From JAVBLY01 sp031553035 (GTDB lineage: Bacteria; Bacillota; Clostridia; Peptostreptococcales; Anaerovoracaceae), in the NCBI GenBank assembly GCA_031553035.1, contig JAVBLY010000009.1, forward strand, positions 1-64,000: a stretch of 64,000 bases of DNA, in the 5' to 3' direction. The position numbers were made by a program, and so were the translations under genes. The notes beneath the pieces are model-generated. The model saw nothing but the letters and a program-made list of their open reading frames with translations. It was not told where the DNA came from and did not search any database. Positions 25,600 through 34,424 of the stretch are shown piece by piece; the first letter of the stretch is position 1; each line of letters starts with the position of its first letter.

Positions 25600-26811
25600 A
25601 TGACAGCTATCAAACAAAAAGCAGTAATAAGTAATGCTCATGGAAAGAATCTACGAAGATACATAGACCATAAAGATGCACTTCTAAGAGATTCTCAAAA
25701 TCTGATCAATCCTCAAAAATGGTTTCAGGAAATGGATGCTACTCGTGAGGATCATGGACACAATAAGTCAAGAGCATCGTCACGTAATACGATTATCTAT
25801 CATCAGATGCTTAATTTTCTTCCAGATGAGTGTGATGTTAATAATGGGCGTCTTTCGCCCAATCTATGCATGGAATATGCAAAAGAGTATGCGTTAACAT
25901 ATTATCCTGATTATCAAATTGCCTTTGCTCTTCATAAAGAACATTGCAAACCTGATAACACAGATCGGTATTCGGTGCATATGGCTATAAATCGGACCAA
26001 CCTTGCCACAGGAAACCGCCTTGATGAAGGACGGGGAAGTATTGCTAAGAAAAAAAGAGCAAATCAAGTAAGGGCCATCGATGAAAAGTGGGAACTAACA
26101 CAACTCAAAAAAGGTGAGAGGAATTCATTTGTACATAATAAGCAACCAAGCCGGATTGAGCGAGAGATTGAAGCTCGAAGCGATTTCTCATATAAATCGA
26201 ATCTACGAAAACTGATGGATCTTGCAAAAGATGAAACAGCTGACCTTGAAACATGGATCATTAAACTCTTTGAATGGGGGGTAGCGGTTTCCATTATTGA
26301 TGATATGTTGTATGTAACGGATTTAGACAATAATAAATACTTTTTTCGCACTGACATGCTCAATTATGACTTTACTTTACCTCAACTTGAATCTGATCTT
26401 AGTGATCCCATACATAAGAAATCAGCGAAAATCATACAATTTAAAAGAAAAATGGGATCTGAGTCTTTGTCGGAACAAAATATCAAAATTAAACAAGATG
26501 AATATAAGCATGATCTAGAAAAGGCTTTCAAGGATTATAAAAAAACGGCTATTTTCAGTAACGGAATAGACTACAATAAATTTCCGGTGTTCAAGCCCCC
26601 AAAGATTCCAGACATTTATAACTCATTTGAACTTAATCTGCTTACAGTATCACTAAAAGATCAAGCTGATGATTTAAGGATGAAATATTCTACAAATACT
26701 CCTTTTTTAAAAAAGAATGATACCGTATCAAATAATATACCTGGAGACATGAATATTTCAGCTATTAAAAATAGGAATCATTCTCAAACAGATCCACACA
26801 AAAAACGATAA
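25600..26811 (+). CDS. Relaxase/mobilization nuclease
   Basis: The 403-residue protein has relaxase features in its N-terminal half: an early region with NLRRYIDHKDALL, a Tyr-rich YYPDYQIAFALHKEH stretch, and YSVHMAINRTN. The last two together supply the metal-binding histidines of a VirD2/MobA-like HUH domain. The C-terminal half is charged and poorly conserved. It would nick oriT and pilot the strand during mobilization by a helper conjugation system; no coupling protein or type IV secretion genes are present here. Confidence 0.85.
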   Translation: MTAIKQKAVISNAHGKNLRRYIDHKDALLRDSQNLINPQKWFQEMDATREDHGHNKSRASSRNTIIYHQMLNFLPDECDVNNGRLSPNLCMEYAKEYALTYYPDYQIAFALHKEHCKPDNTDRYSVHMAINRTNLATGNRLDEGRGSIAKKKRANQVRAIDEKWELTQLKKGERNSFVHNKQPSRIEREIEARSDFSYKSNLRKLMDLAKDETADLETWIIKLFEWGVAVSIIDDMLYVTDLDNNKYFFRTDMLNYDFTLPQLESDLSDPIHKKSAKIIQFKRKMGSESLSEQNIKIKQDEYKHDLEKAFKDYKKTAIFSNGIDYNKFPVFKPPKIPDIYNSFELNLLTVSLKDQADDLRMKYSTNTPFLKKNDTVSNNIPGDMNISAIKNRNHSQTDPHKKR

Positions 26812-26830
26812 TTAATCATAGGTGAATAAT

Positions 26831-27316
26831 ATGGCTGTAGACGCTAACTATATAGATAAAACACAAAGTGAATTTGAAAACTCACAACAAAAAAATGATT
26901 TCATTATTGAACTAATTACGGGTCAAAATAAAAAATTAGATTCATTTATTGACTCATACGATGATATTGGCAAACGACTTGATGAGACTATTACAAACTT
27001 GGAATTGAATGCCAAAATAATAGATCAGTTAATAAAGTCTTTGCTAGAACCTCAACATTTTACTGAAGATACAATAAGTAAGGATCTTATTGGCAAAATA
27101 AAAAATATTGTTTCAGAAGCAGAAAATGACATATCTAAAATATCATTAGCATCCCAAAAGCAAATTCAATCATATACCGATCAATCTCGAGTACGTCGTG
27201 ATATATACGAACGTACTCGAAAAAAGGATCGATTGATAATGAAGATCAATATTGGCATAATCGCTATCAATCTCATTATTATTTTGGGGGTTATTTTTTT
27301 TAAAATTATCATATAG
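26831..27316 (+). CDS. Coiled-coil protein with C-terminal membrane anchor
   Basis: I place the start at the ATG at 26831 (AGGTGA five bases upstream), giving 161 residues. The protein is polar and helical, with heptad-like stretches over residues 15-120, and ends in one transmembrane helix (about 138-158). I do not recognise it. It follows the relaxase after 19 bp in the same direction, so it may be a membrane-tethered accessory of mobilization or an entry-exclusion-like protein. Confidence 0.65.
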   Translation: MAVDANYIDKTQSEFENSQQKNDFIIELITGQNKKLDSFIDSYDDIGKRLDETITNLELNAKIIDQLIKSLLEPQHFTEDTISKDLIGKIKNIVSEAENDISKISLASQKQIQSYTDQSRVRRDIYERTRKKDRLIMKINIGIIAINLIIILGVIFFKIII

Positions 27317-27421
27317 TATTTAATTATCAAGGTGCGGACAGCGCCGCGCTTTGCTTGAAGACAATTATAATATACTAAATTGGAAAAAAATTGGAACTAT
27401 GCTGAGCCTACAAAGAGACTT

Positions 27422-28171
27422 TTATCTATTTATTTTATATGTTGGTTTGAATACATAACCTATGCCGTGCTTGGTAATAATGAAGTCCGGTAAATCTTCT
27501 TTCCATTGAATTTTCTTTCGTAAATTTTTCATTTGATACCACAGAATATCTTTTGAACCATCTGCATAGGGTTCTCCCCAAACTTCTCTAATTATTTGTC
27601 TGTGTGTCATTACTGTATTCCGATTCAGCATTAAAAAATACAATATTTTACATTCCTTTTCACGTAGATTGATTTCCTTATCATCGACTTTTACTTTGTA
27701 CATGGCGGTGTTAAGAATTATCTTATCGCTATATAGAATAGTACATAGTTGCTTAGGAAGTTTTGCATGCATGTGAAGACGTATCAAGCCAATACACTTT
27801 TTAATAGCCAATTCAATATCCATTGGCAAATCGATTACTTCATTAGCACCTGCATCAAAACAGCCGGAGTCATCTTCTATTGACGTTTCTCCACACAAAA
27901 AAAACACTATTGGTATTGATGTTGACATTCTGATGTTCTGGGAATATTCATGGAATAAAATGCTATTTTCTATACTTAATGCAAAAATTATCATGGCAAA
28001 ATCATCAAAGTTATCTTCTCTCATGGCTCTGATATATTCTTCGCATGTTATTTCATATCCATGTTTATACCAAGCTTCCTTGGATTTTTCAATGAATAGT
28101 TGGCCTTCTGAATCTGTGATCGCTAAAATATTTCCAATCATCTTTGTCTCTTTATCTCGTTTTCTATACAT
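27422..28171 (-). CDS. OmpR/PhoB-type winged-helix regulator with degenerate receiver
   Basis: The 249-residue protein has a C-terminal OmpR-type winged helix (NLREKECKILYFLMLNRNTVMTHRQIIREVWG ending ITKHGIGYVF). Its N-terminal domain is receiver-like but lacks the phospho-acceptor Asp (FAMIIFAL where LDxxLP is expected) and the conserved Lys (VIDLPMD). It therefore cannot be a standard phosphorylated response regulator. No kinase is nearby. A second ATG at 28141 is an alternative start. It marks the right flank of the mobile element or belongs to the island next to it. Confidence 0.8.
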   Translation of the reverse strand: MYRKRDKETKMIGNILAITDSEGQLFIEKSKEAWYKHGYEITCEEYIRAMREDNFDDFAMIIFALSIENSILFHEYSQNIRMSTSIPIVFFLCGETSIEDDSGCFDAGANEVIDLPMDIELAIKKCIGLIRLHMHAKLPKQLCTILYSDKIILNTAMYKVKVDDKEINLREKECKILYFLMLNRNTVMTHRQIIREVWGEPYADGSKDILWYQMKNLRKKIQWKEDLPDFIITKHGIGYVFKPTYKINR

Positions 28172-28313
28172 ATTACTGCAATTTTCATACTAAGTATTGC
28201 TTTGATATGATTTATAATCAGGGCTTCAAAATTAATATTTATTTACATACATATCAAAGAAAGCTTAAGTAAACCTGTATTTTTATGCAGAAGTAAACTT
28301 ATATCGAAAATAT

Positions 28314-28350
28314 AAATGTGGGAAATAACCTATTATTATTTCCCACATTT
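28314..28350. terminator. Terminator after the NhaC gene
   Basis: AAATGTGGGAAATAA and TTATTTCCCACATTT form a 15-bp stem around a seven-base loop, 61 bp past the nhaC stop. The sequence is symmetric enough to act in both directions. Confidence 0.8.
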
Positions 28351-28410
28351 TGAGGGTAAGATTTCTTATTTCATGTTTGCGTATTAATAATGGTGTTTTT
28401 CATATATTTT

Positions 28411-29928
28411 TTATTTTTGAGTAACAGCTGATTTGTTATCTTCTTTTATCATCGCTTCTTTTTCTGCTAACTTACGATCTTCTTTTCTTTTACGCATAAC
28501 TTCATCATATTCTTCATCAGTCATATTTGGCATAGATATCCCTGTAAATCCATAGAATAATGATACGAATGGCGTAATAAGGTTCATGAATGCATATGGT
28601 AAATAAACTAATGTTGGTACCCCCAAGAATGCTGCCATGGTAGCACCACAACTATTCCATGGAATTAATGATGCTGTCATAGTCCCTCCATCTTCAAGAG
28701 CTCTTGAAAGATTGATGATCTTTATCTTTCTATTTTCATACTCTTCTTTATACATACGACCAACTAAGACACTTGTAAGACAGCTATCGCCGGCGATCAT
28801 ATTCATAAGAACGCAAGTTACAAGAGTAGTAAGAACAAGGAGGCCTCTTGTTTTGGCTACTCTTAACAATGCCTCTGCCAATGTTGTCAACATTCCTGTA
28901 GAATCCATTACACCCCCAAGACACATCGCACACATGATGAGGCTTATGGTCCACATCATTGACTCAAGTCCTCCTCGTTCGCAAAGCTCAACGATTTGTG
29001 GCATAACACTGTCAGCGTCTGCGAAGGTAAAACCATAGTGCATGACTGTTGGCATATCTCCTATAGATACTCCTTGCCAAACACCTGCACAAATACAACC
29101 GAGAATTGCGCCAGCAAGTAACCCTGGCAAAGCAGGAATCTTGAACGCAACAATGCAGATAACTAAAATTGGTGGAATCAGTAAACCTAGGTGGATATTA
29201 AAATTATTAGTTAGCTCGCTCTGCATTTGGTTGACTGCAGACATATCTACTGCATCATTAGAGTGTCCTAATCCAAGGAATAAATATATACCAAGAGCAA
29301 TTATCAATGCAGGTGTTACTGTCCAAACCAAATGCCTAATATGCACAAACAAGTTAGCACCTACTGCAGCAGCAGCAATGTTTGTTGAATCTGAGAGAGG
29401 TGACATTTTGTCGCCAAAATATGCACCCGAGACTATCGCTCCTGCAGTCATAGGAATGCTCATGTCCAATCCTTGTGCTATGCCTATAAGTGCGATCCCA
29501 ACGGTTCCTGCCGTAGTCCATGAAGATCCTGTAGCTAAAGATACTACACAACATATTAAACATGATGCTAATAAAAATATAGATGGTTTAAGAATAGATA
29601 AGCCATAATATATCATTGCAGGTACAATTCCTCCTGCCATCCAAGAACCTATTAACATTCCTACAATTCCAAGAATCAAAATAGCTTGCATTGCTCTATG
29701 TTGTGCTGAAAAAATTCCGGCCTGAATGAAGTTCCAGTTATAGCCATTTTTATAGGCTACTAAAGCTGCAACAGCAGCTGATATTATGAGAGTAATATGT
29801 GTATCTCCATAGCTACTTCCAAATATTTCTCCAAGTAACATTCCGAACATATTACGTCCCCATGACAAAGCTACTAACGTAAATACAAATATCGATATAA
29901 CTTGCCATAAAGGTATTTTTTTGCCCAT
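28411..29928 (-). CDS. NhaC-type Na+/H+ antiporter family protein
   Basis: I choose the ATG at 29928, which follows GAGGAGGAG, over an in-frame ATG nine codons earlier; this gives 505 residues. The protein has about eleven membrane helices with NhaC signatures such as ATGSSWTTAGTVG, GAIVSGAYFGDKMSPLSDSTN and EDGGTMTASLIPWNSCG. Members exchange Na+ for H+ or for organic substrates (malate/lactate, tyrosine/tyramine types), so a substrate/product antiport role for the neighbouring catabolic genes is possible. It is served by a sigma-54 promoter at 30041-30055. Confidence 0.9.
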   Translation of the reverse strand: MGKKIPLWQVISIFVFTLVALSWGRNMFGMLLGEIFGSSYGDTHITLIISAAVAALVAYKNGYNWNFIQAGIFSAQHRAMQAILILGIVGMLIGSWMAGGIVPAMIYYGLSILKPSIFLLASCLICCVVSLATGSSWTTAGTVGIALIGIAQGLDMSIPMTAGAIVSGAYFGDKMSPLSDSTNIAAAAVGANLFVHIRHLVWTVTPALIIALGIYLFLGLGHSNDAVDMSAVNQMQSELTNNFNIHLGLLIPPILVICIVAFKIPALPGLLAGAILGCICAGVWQGVSIGDMPTVMHYGFTFADADSVMPQIVELCERGGLESMMWTISLIMCAMCLGGVMDSTGMLTTLAEALLRVAKTRGLLVLTTLVTCVLMNMIAGDSCLTSVLVGRMYKEEYENRKIKIINLSRALEDGGTMTASLIPWNSCGATMAAFLGVPTLVYLPYAFMNLITPFVSLFYGFTGISMPNMTDEEYDEVMRKRKEDRKLAEKEAMIKEDNKSAVTQK

Positions 29929-30040
29929 TTTCTCCTCCTCTTTTATTGATTTCAAATTAAAGCTTTACACAACTCATAAGTACTTATAATAAAATATTCC
30001 ATAGTTACATCAAGGCAACATGTCGACAATTTAAAATAAA

Positions 30041-30055
30041 GCAAGTATGATGCCA
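30041..30055 (-). promoter_or_regulatory. Sigma-54 promoter P1, upstream of NhaC gene
   Basis: On the minus strand the sequence reads TGGCAT-CATAC-TTGC, matching the -24/-12 consensus TGGCAY-N5-TTGC with exact spacing. It lies about 113 bp upstream of the antiporter start. Confidence 0.75.
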
Positions 30056-30755
30056 GATTATTTTTATATGTGAAACGATTTATCTTATATTTACATTTTT
30101 ATATATAGTCTTTTTGCTTAAAAGATACACTTAATTAAGACTTTATTCTGATCTCAAGTCATAATTATTACTGAAAAATGTCTTTGATTTTATATAATAA
30201 CTAGCTATGAATTAATTGCTTCAGAACAGGCGTATATTGACAATTTTACTCTATCTAATGTTTCATCACTATCAAATAGAAACTAATAGATTAAAAGCGT
30301 TGATTCTAGGATATTATAGTAATATTCATTAATCATAAATTCCACCGCATTAACCCATGTTTTTAATACATCAACAAACATCAATTGTGTAATAAACGAT
30401 CTAACTTTGTAATACCTTTACGTCAGTCGCACAAGTTTATTCAATTAGTTATTAAACTAATTTTCTATTTAATATGTTTATATTCTATAATTTAACTATG
30501 AAAGAGATAATATGATAAATGAGTTAAATCACTTTAACTTGTATCTAATATACTGAAATACTAAATCGTGCATTTTTGATTGCTTGCGTGTCTGAATATT
30601 CAAATAAAATGTGCATTTTACATCGTATTATATTATTTCGTGCAAATTTGAGCATGCGTGCATTTTTGATCCGGTCAATTGAGTGTGTCACATGTTTTGT
30701 ATTTACAGATGCTGTTGTGTAGCACTTAAGAAGGACGTAAAAGCATCAAAAAAAA

Positions 30756-30770
30756 TGGCACAAGAATTGC
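30756..30770 (+). promoter_or_regulatory. Sigma-54 promoter P2
   Basis: TGGCAC-AAGAA-TTGC followed by A is a perfect -24/-12 element. It lies 100 bp upstream of the gene at 30871, with CGTGCA enhancer motifs 94-190 bp further up. Confidence 0.85.
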
Positions 30771-30870
30771 AATATAATTAGATTAAGTAAACACTATAAA
30801 TATTCATTAGTGTTTCAACATTTTTGAAAGTCAGATAAAAATTTGCTTATTATATTCAAAGGAGAATAAC

Positions 30871-31722
30871 ATGGATAATATTAAATCTTTTATTAATGAG
30901 CCTCTATTGATATTCAATGCTATTAAGAAAGCAGCTTATAAGAATAAAACTGTTGATAACAAAACAAAAATTGCTATTTCTGAAAGTTCCAGCTTATTAG
31001 CTGAGGTAGATAAAGTAGAATTGAGAGTTATATTTCTTGATATAATATCTGGAAAGAATGCAGGTCAAGGTCTTAAGTTATTAGGTGATAACGAATTGAT
31101 GGATTATATACTTGGACAAAAATGGTATGAAAAAATGAATAGTACTAAAATTGAAAATTTTAATATACTGCTTGACCGAATCGATGAAACTAACTCTGAA
31201 AAGCTTGTTAGATTTTCATTATTTCTTAGTTGCCTTAACAAAAATTCTGCTCAAGAAGTTATTAAATATCTTGAGTTTGAAAAAAAAGAAGAGGAATTAT
31301 TGATTAATGCAATCAAAGAAGTCGATCTTCTTTATTATATTGGTAATCCTATGGAATTGAAAAAGAAGATAAAGAATCTGGGTATTGAGACATATACTTT
31401 TTACAATAAAATAGCAGTGGAGCAAAACAAGATATTTGAAAGGGCTGACTTGAAAACTGAAGCGCGAGAATACATGCTTGAAGAGATACAAAAAAGAGGT
31501 GAAGCTTTATTTCTTGATGATCTTACCATTGATGAAACTGATCTTATATATAACAATCTCGCTATCAATAGAGAAGAAGCCATTGAAATTTTAGATATGC
31601 TACTTGACCTTGTTCATATAAAGCCGTATCTAAACACAAAAGAACATTTACTCAAAGAAGCAAAATCTTTGAGTAAAAATCCTTTTAAAAAAGCGTTTAG
31701 GAAAATTGCTTGGCAAAAATAA
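30871..31722 (+). CDS. CCA-adding-enzyme-like protein lacking the nucleotidyltransferase head
   Basis: The 283-residue helical protein resembles the middle and C-terminal parts of bacterial tRNA nucleotidyltransferases, in VELRVIFLDIISGKNAGQGLKLLGDNELMDYI and LLDLVHIKPYLNTKEHLL-type segments. The N-terminal catalytic head (GGxVRD and DxD motifs) is absent; residues 1-40 are too short to hold it. It therefore should not add CCA. It is alone behind perfect sigma-54 promoter P2 with its own AAAGGAG site. It may bind RNA or act as a specialised regulator; no function can be assigned. Confidence 0.65.
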   Translation: MDNIKSFINEPLLIFNAIKKAAYKNKTVDNKTKIAISESSSLLAEVDKVELRVIFLDIISGKNAGQGLKLLGDNELMDYILGQKWYEKMNSTKIENFNILLDRIDETNSEKLVRFSLFLSCLNKNSAQEVIKYLEFEKKEEELLINAIKEVDLLYYIGNPMELKKKIKNLGIETYTFYNKIAVEQNKIFERADLKTEAREYMLEEIQKRGEALFLDDLTIDETDLIYNNLAINREEAIEILDMLLDLVHIKPYLNTKEHLLKEAKSLSKNPFKKAFRKIAWQK

Positions 31723-31764
31723 TGACTAAATAGAATTGACATAGTCAAAATTTTACTAAGAATA

Positions 31765-32145
31765 TCATTCTATATGAGCAATTATATCGATTTCAATATT
31801 CATGTTTTCCCCACCGGGAAATTTAGAAACTTCCATACATATACGTGATGGGTATGGATTTTTGAAAAATGATGCATATACATCATTTACAATGCTGAAA
31901 TTATCAATATTTGTCAAATATATTGTACATTTAACTATATCATCCATCATACCACCAGCTTCCTCAATGACTGCTTTGATATTTTTTAAGCACTGCTCCG
32001 CTTGTTTGCTAAAGTCGGTAGCTAAAGTTCCGTCTTTATCTGCTCCGCTTTGAGCAGTAAAGAATAAATTCCCGATTCTGATACCAGATGAATATGGACC
32101 AAGTGCTTTCGGTACTTGTGGTGTAGTTATAGATGTCTTTTCCAT
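31765..32145 (-). CDS. ridA: RidA-family reactive intermediate (imine/enamine) deaminase
   Basis: The 126-residue protein has the standard RidA fold signatures: VPKALGPYSSGIRIGNLFFTAQ near the N-terminus and PYPSRICMEVSKFPGG near the C-terminus, with the conserved Arg at about 104. RidA hydrolyses reactive enamines and imines released by PLP enzymes and amino-acid oxidases to 2-oxo acids plus ammonia. Its presence beside an aminotransferase and an FAD amino/imino acid dehydrogenase fits directly. A sigma-54 promoter lies 86 bp upstream. Confidence 0.93.
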   Translation of the reverse strand: MEKTSITTPQVPKALGPYSSGIRIGNLFFTAQSGADKDGTLATDFSKQAEQCLKNIKAVIEEAGGMMDDIVKCTIYLTNIDNFSIVNDVYASFFKNPYPSRICMEVSKFPGGENMNIEIDIIAHIE

Positions 32146-32230
32146 TTTTTCCTCCTAAATTAATATTTCAAATAGCAAATTTCTATGAAGCCTCTCGATA
32201 ATATACGACATTTTCATTATAGTGTATTAC

Positions 32231-32245
32231 GCAACTTTCATGCCA
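32231..32245 (-). promoter_or_regulatory. Sigma-54 promoter P3, upstream of ridA
   Basis: On the minus strand TGGCAT-GAAAG-TTGC matches the -24/-12 consensus. A CGTGC motif (CTGCGTGCTTGCAG near 32265) lies just upstream, between ridA and the activator gene. Confidence 0.75.
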
Positions 32246-32301
32246 ACACAGTATAAAAAATAAACTGCGTGCTTGCAGAAAATATAAATTGATGGTACTA
32301 T

Positions 32302-34059
32302 TTGCGTATGTTAAAATTCATGGAAGCTCTAGAAAAAGATTTATATGTTGATGTCAATGAAAAAGATAAAGAAAAAATCATTGACATGTTTGAACTTGCA
32401 ATGTCAATCCAACTTCCAGTCATGGATAAAGGTAAAATTGTAGGTATTCTTGATTTATATAGATTTTTACACAATTTGGATAAACCTACAAAGATTAATT
32501 CTATAATGGACAGAGATATAACTGTAGCTGGTGATAAAATTGGAAAATTTACGTTCAGCTCAACAAATCAATTTATCTTACCGTTTGTTAATAAGGATGG
32601 GGAATATATAGGATTTGTAAACAGACTGACTCAAAAGTGTTACCTTCCAAGTAAAGAATATATGAGAGTTATTGAAAAGAAAATCAATGGATCGGTAGAT
32701 GAAGAGCTTGGTGGACTTTCAAAAGAGGAATTTGATGCTGTAATCGAATACAACTACGATGGACTTTATATTACAGTAGAGAAGGGAAGTACCTTAGGTA
32801 TCAATAATAAATGCAAATATATCCCCAATATTACAGAGGATGATATTGTCTTAGATACTGACAAAGGTGAAGTCAGTATAGAAGAAAATCCTGAAGAATC
32901 TATTGATATTTCAGTCGCACAAAATATACAGAAAAGAAACGAGATCAGTGTAACTAGTGATGATATCCCTGATGGTAGTATTATTAGAGTCATTCAAAAC
33001 TTTGAAAACTTTGAAAAAATGAGAAATGAGCTTGAGACTACCAAAATACTTGCTGAAAAATATCAAACAGAACTGGATTATTTAAAGTGGGGTAACAGCG
33101 ATAATGCTCCCAAAATTATAGCAAAAAGCCAAGAAATGAAGAAAGTGGTTAATTTAGCTTTAAAAATTGCAAAATCAGATTCTACAGTACTTATCCAAGG
33201 TCAATCTGGTGTAGGGAAAGGTATCTTAAGCAAGATGATTCATGACAATAGTGCACGTAGCGATTCTGCATTTGTCAAAATCGATTGCGGCTCTATACCT
33301 GATAATCTATTAGAATCTGAACTATTTGGCTATGAAAAAGGGGCTTTTACTGGTGCAGATAAAGATGGTAAAAAAGGCTATGTTGAAGCTGCAAATGGTG
33401 GAACGTTGTTTCTTGATGAAATTGGAGAAGTCCCTTTATCATTGCAATCCAAATTACTACGTTTTTTACAAGACAAACAAATTGTTAGAGTCGGTGGCAA
33501 TACAACAATCCCAATAGATGCACGTGTTATTGCAGCAACAAATCGAGATCTTGAGGAAATGGTTTCTCAAAAAATGTTTAGAAAGGATTTGTTTTATAGG
33601 TTAAATGTCGTACCGATTACCATTCCTCCACTACGAGATAGAAAAGAAGATGTAATTCCATTGATTAATAATATGATATCGAAGTACAATTCTCAAAACG
33701 ATACACATTATAGCATTGATCGATCGGCTATGAAACAATTAGTTAATTATGATTGGCCCGGTAATATACGTGAACTTGAGAATATTATTGAATACAGCAT
33801 CGTTACAAGTAACACGGAGACAATAAATGAAGATGATTTACCAGAAAAAATCGTAAAAAAAGATAATCGCCAAATCAAAAATGAAGCGGATGATGTAGTC
33901 TCCTTAAAAAAGGCGTTGGATGATTATGAGTATTCAATTTTAATAAATACTATGAAAAAATCAAAAAGTATCCAAGAAATGGGTGACAGATTGAATGTTG
34001 ACAGAAGCACCATGTCAAGAAAACTACTCCGTCACAAAATTGAACCAGATTTCAAGTAG
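32302..34059 (+). CDS. Sigma-54-dependent transcriptional activator with N-terminal CBS/PAS sensing region
   Basis: The protein has about 585 residues. Residues 1-125 look like a CBS pair, and 140-230 like a degenerate PAS domain (YDGLYITVEKGSTLGINN). The AAA+ domain at about 270-500 has Walker A GQSGVGKG, the GAFTGA loop that contacts sigma-54, Walker B GGTLFLDEIGE and the R-finger region. A Fis-type HTH lies at the C-terminus. The arrangement resembles PrdR of proline-reductase operons. It is central to the six sigma-54 promoters here and probably binds CGTGCA motifs. Start choices are TTG 32302 or ATG 32308. Confidence 0.92.
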   Translation: MRMLKFMEALEKDLYVDVNEKDKEKIIDMFELAMSIQLPVMDKGKIVGILDLYRFLHNLDKPTKINSIMDRDITVAGDKIGKFTFSSTNQFILPFVNKDGEYIGFVNRLTQKCYLPSKEYMRVIEKKINGSVDEELGGLSKEEFDAVIEYNYDGLYITVEKGSTLGINNKCKYIPNITEDDIVLDTDKGEVSIEENPEESIDISVAQNIQKRNEISVTSDDIPDGSIIRVIQNFENFEKMRNELETTKILAEKYQTELDYLKWGNSDNAPKIIAKSQEMKKVVNLALKIAKSDSTVLIQGQSGVGKGILSKMIHDNSARSDSAFVKIDCGSIPDNLLESELFGYEKGAFTGADKDGKKGYVEAANGGTLFLDEIGEVPLSLQSKLLRFLQDKQIVRVGGNTTIPIDARVIAATNRDLEEMVSQKMFRKDLFYRLNVVPITIPPLRDRKEDVIPLINNMISKYNSQNDTHYSIDRSAMKQLVNYDWPGNIRELENIIEYSIVTSNTETINEDDLPEKIVKKDNRQIKNEADDVVSLKKALDDYEYSILINTMKKSKSIQEMGDRLNVDRSTMSRKLLRHKIEPDFK

Positions 34060-34424
34060 GGCGTGATAAAATGCACGGAGCGTGCAAGTACTCACGAAAA
34101 TTAGGTTCAGTATTTCACTAAATTTTTATCTAAATACGAAAAAAAATATTTGTAAAAATATACAAATATTTTTTTTATTTCTAACATGTTGATATTTCAA
34201 CGAAATCAAATAATTCAATATAATATACCTTTATTATTTTATGTTATTGGCATAAGTTTTGCTTTATATACAGTTAAACGTGAGATGTGTGTAAATCTTC
34301 GTTATGGGATATCCAAATTAGTTAGGTTATCATCATGCTTCATTATTAATTATAGTATATGTCATTAATATGATTTCAACATTAATGATCGGCTAATTAA
34401 ATTATTGCCAGAAAGGAAAGAGAA
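34060..34424. other. Leader and control region of the aminotransferase operon
   Basis: No gene is visible. A perfect inverted repeat TGCACG-GAG-CGTGCA (34072-34086) lies 162 bp upstream of sigma-54 promoter P4 and has the enhancer half-site seen elsewhere. The transcribed leader would be about 150 nt. Confidence 0.6.
34248..34262 (+). promoter_or_regulatory. Sigma-54 promoter P4
   Basis: TGGCAT-AAGTT-TTGC matches the -24/-12 consensus with exact spacing and drives the operon that begins at 34425. Confidence 0.75.

Larger units (their letters stand above)
29929..30870. other. Divergent control region with two sigma-54 promoters and enhancer motifs
   Basis: No gene is visible in this 942-bp AT-rich region. 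It contains a sigma-54 promoter on each strand (listed separately) and three copies of a CGTGCAWWTTTGA motif with CGTGCA at 30567-30572, 30639-30644 and 30657-30662. These are placed as upstream activator sites for a bacterial enhancer-binding protein. Confidence 0.7.

Noticed and set aside
29042..29608. 188-codon open frame opposite the NhaC gene
   Set aside because: It lies fully antisense to a conserved transporter with clear family motifs; composition is that of a reverse-complement shadow.
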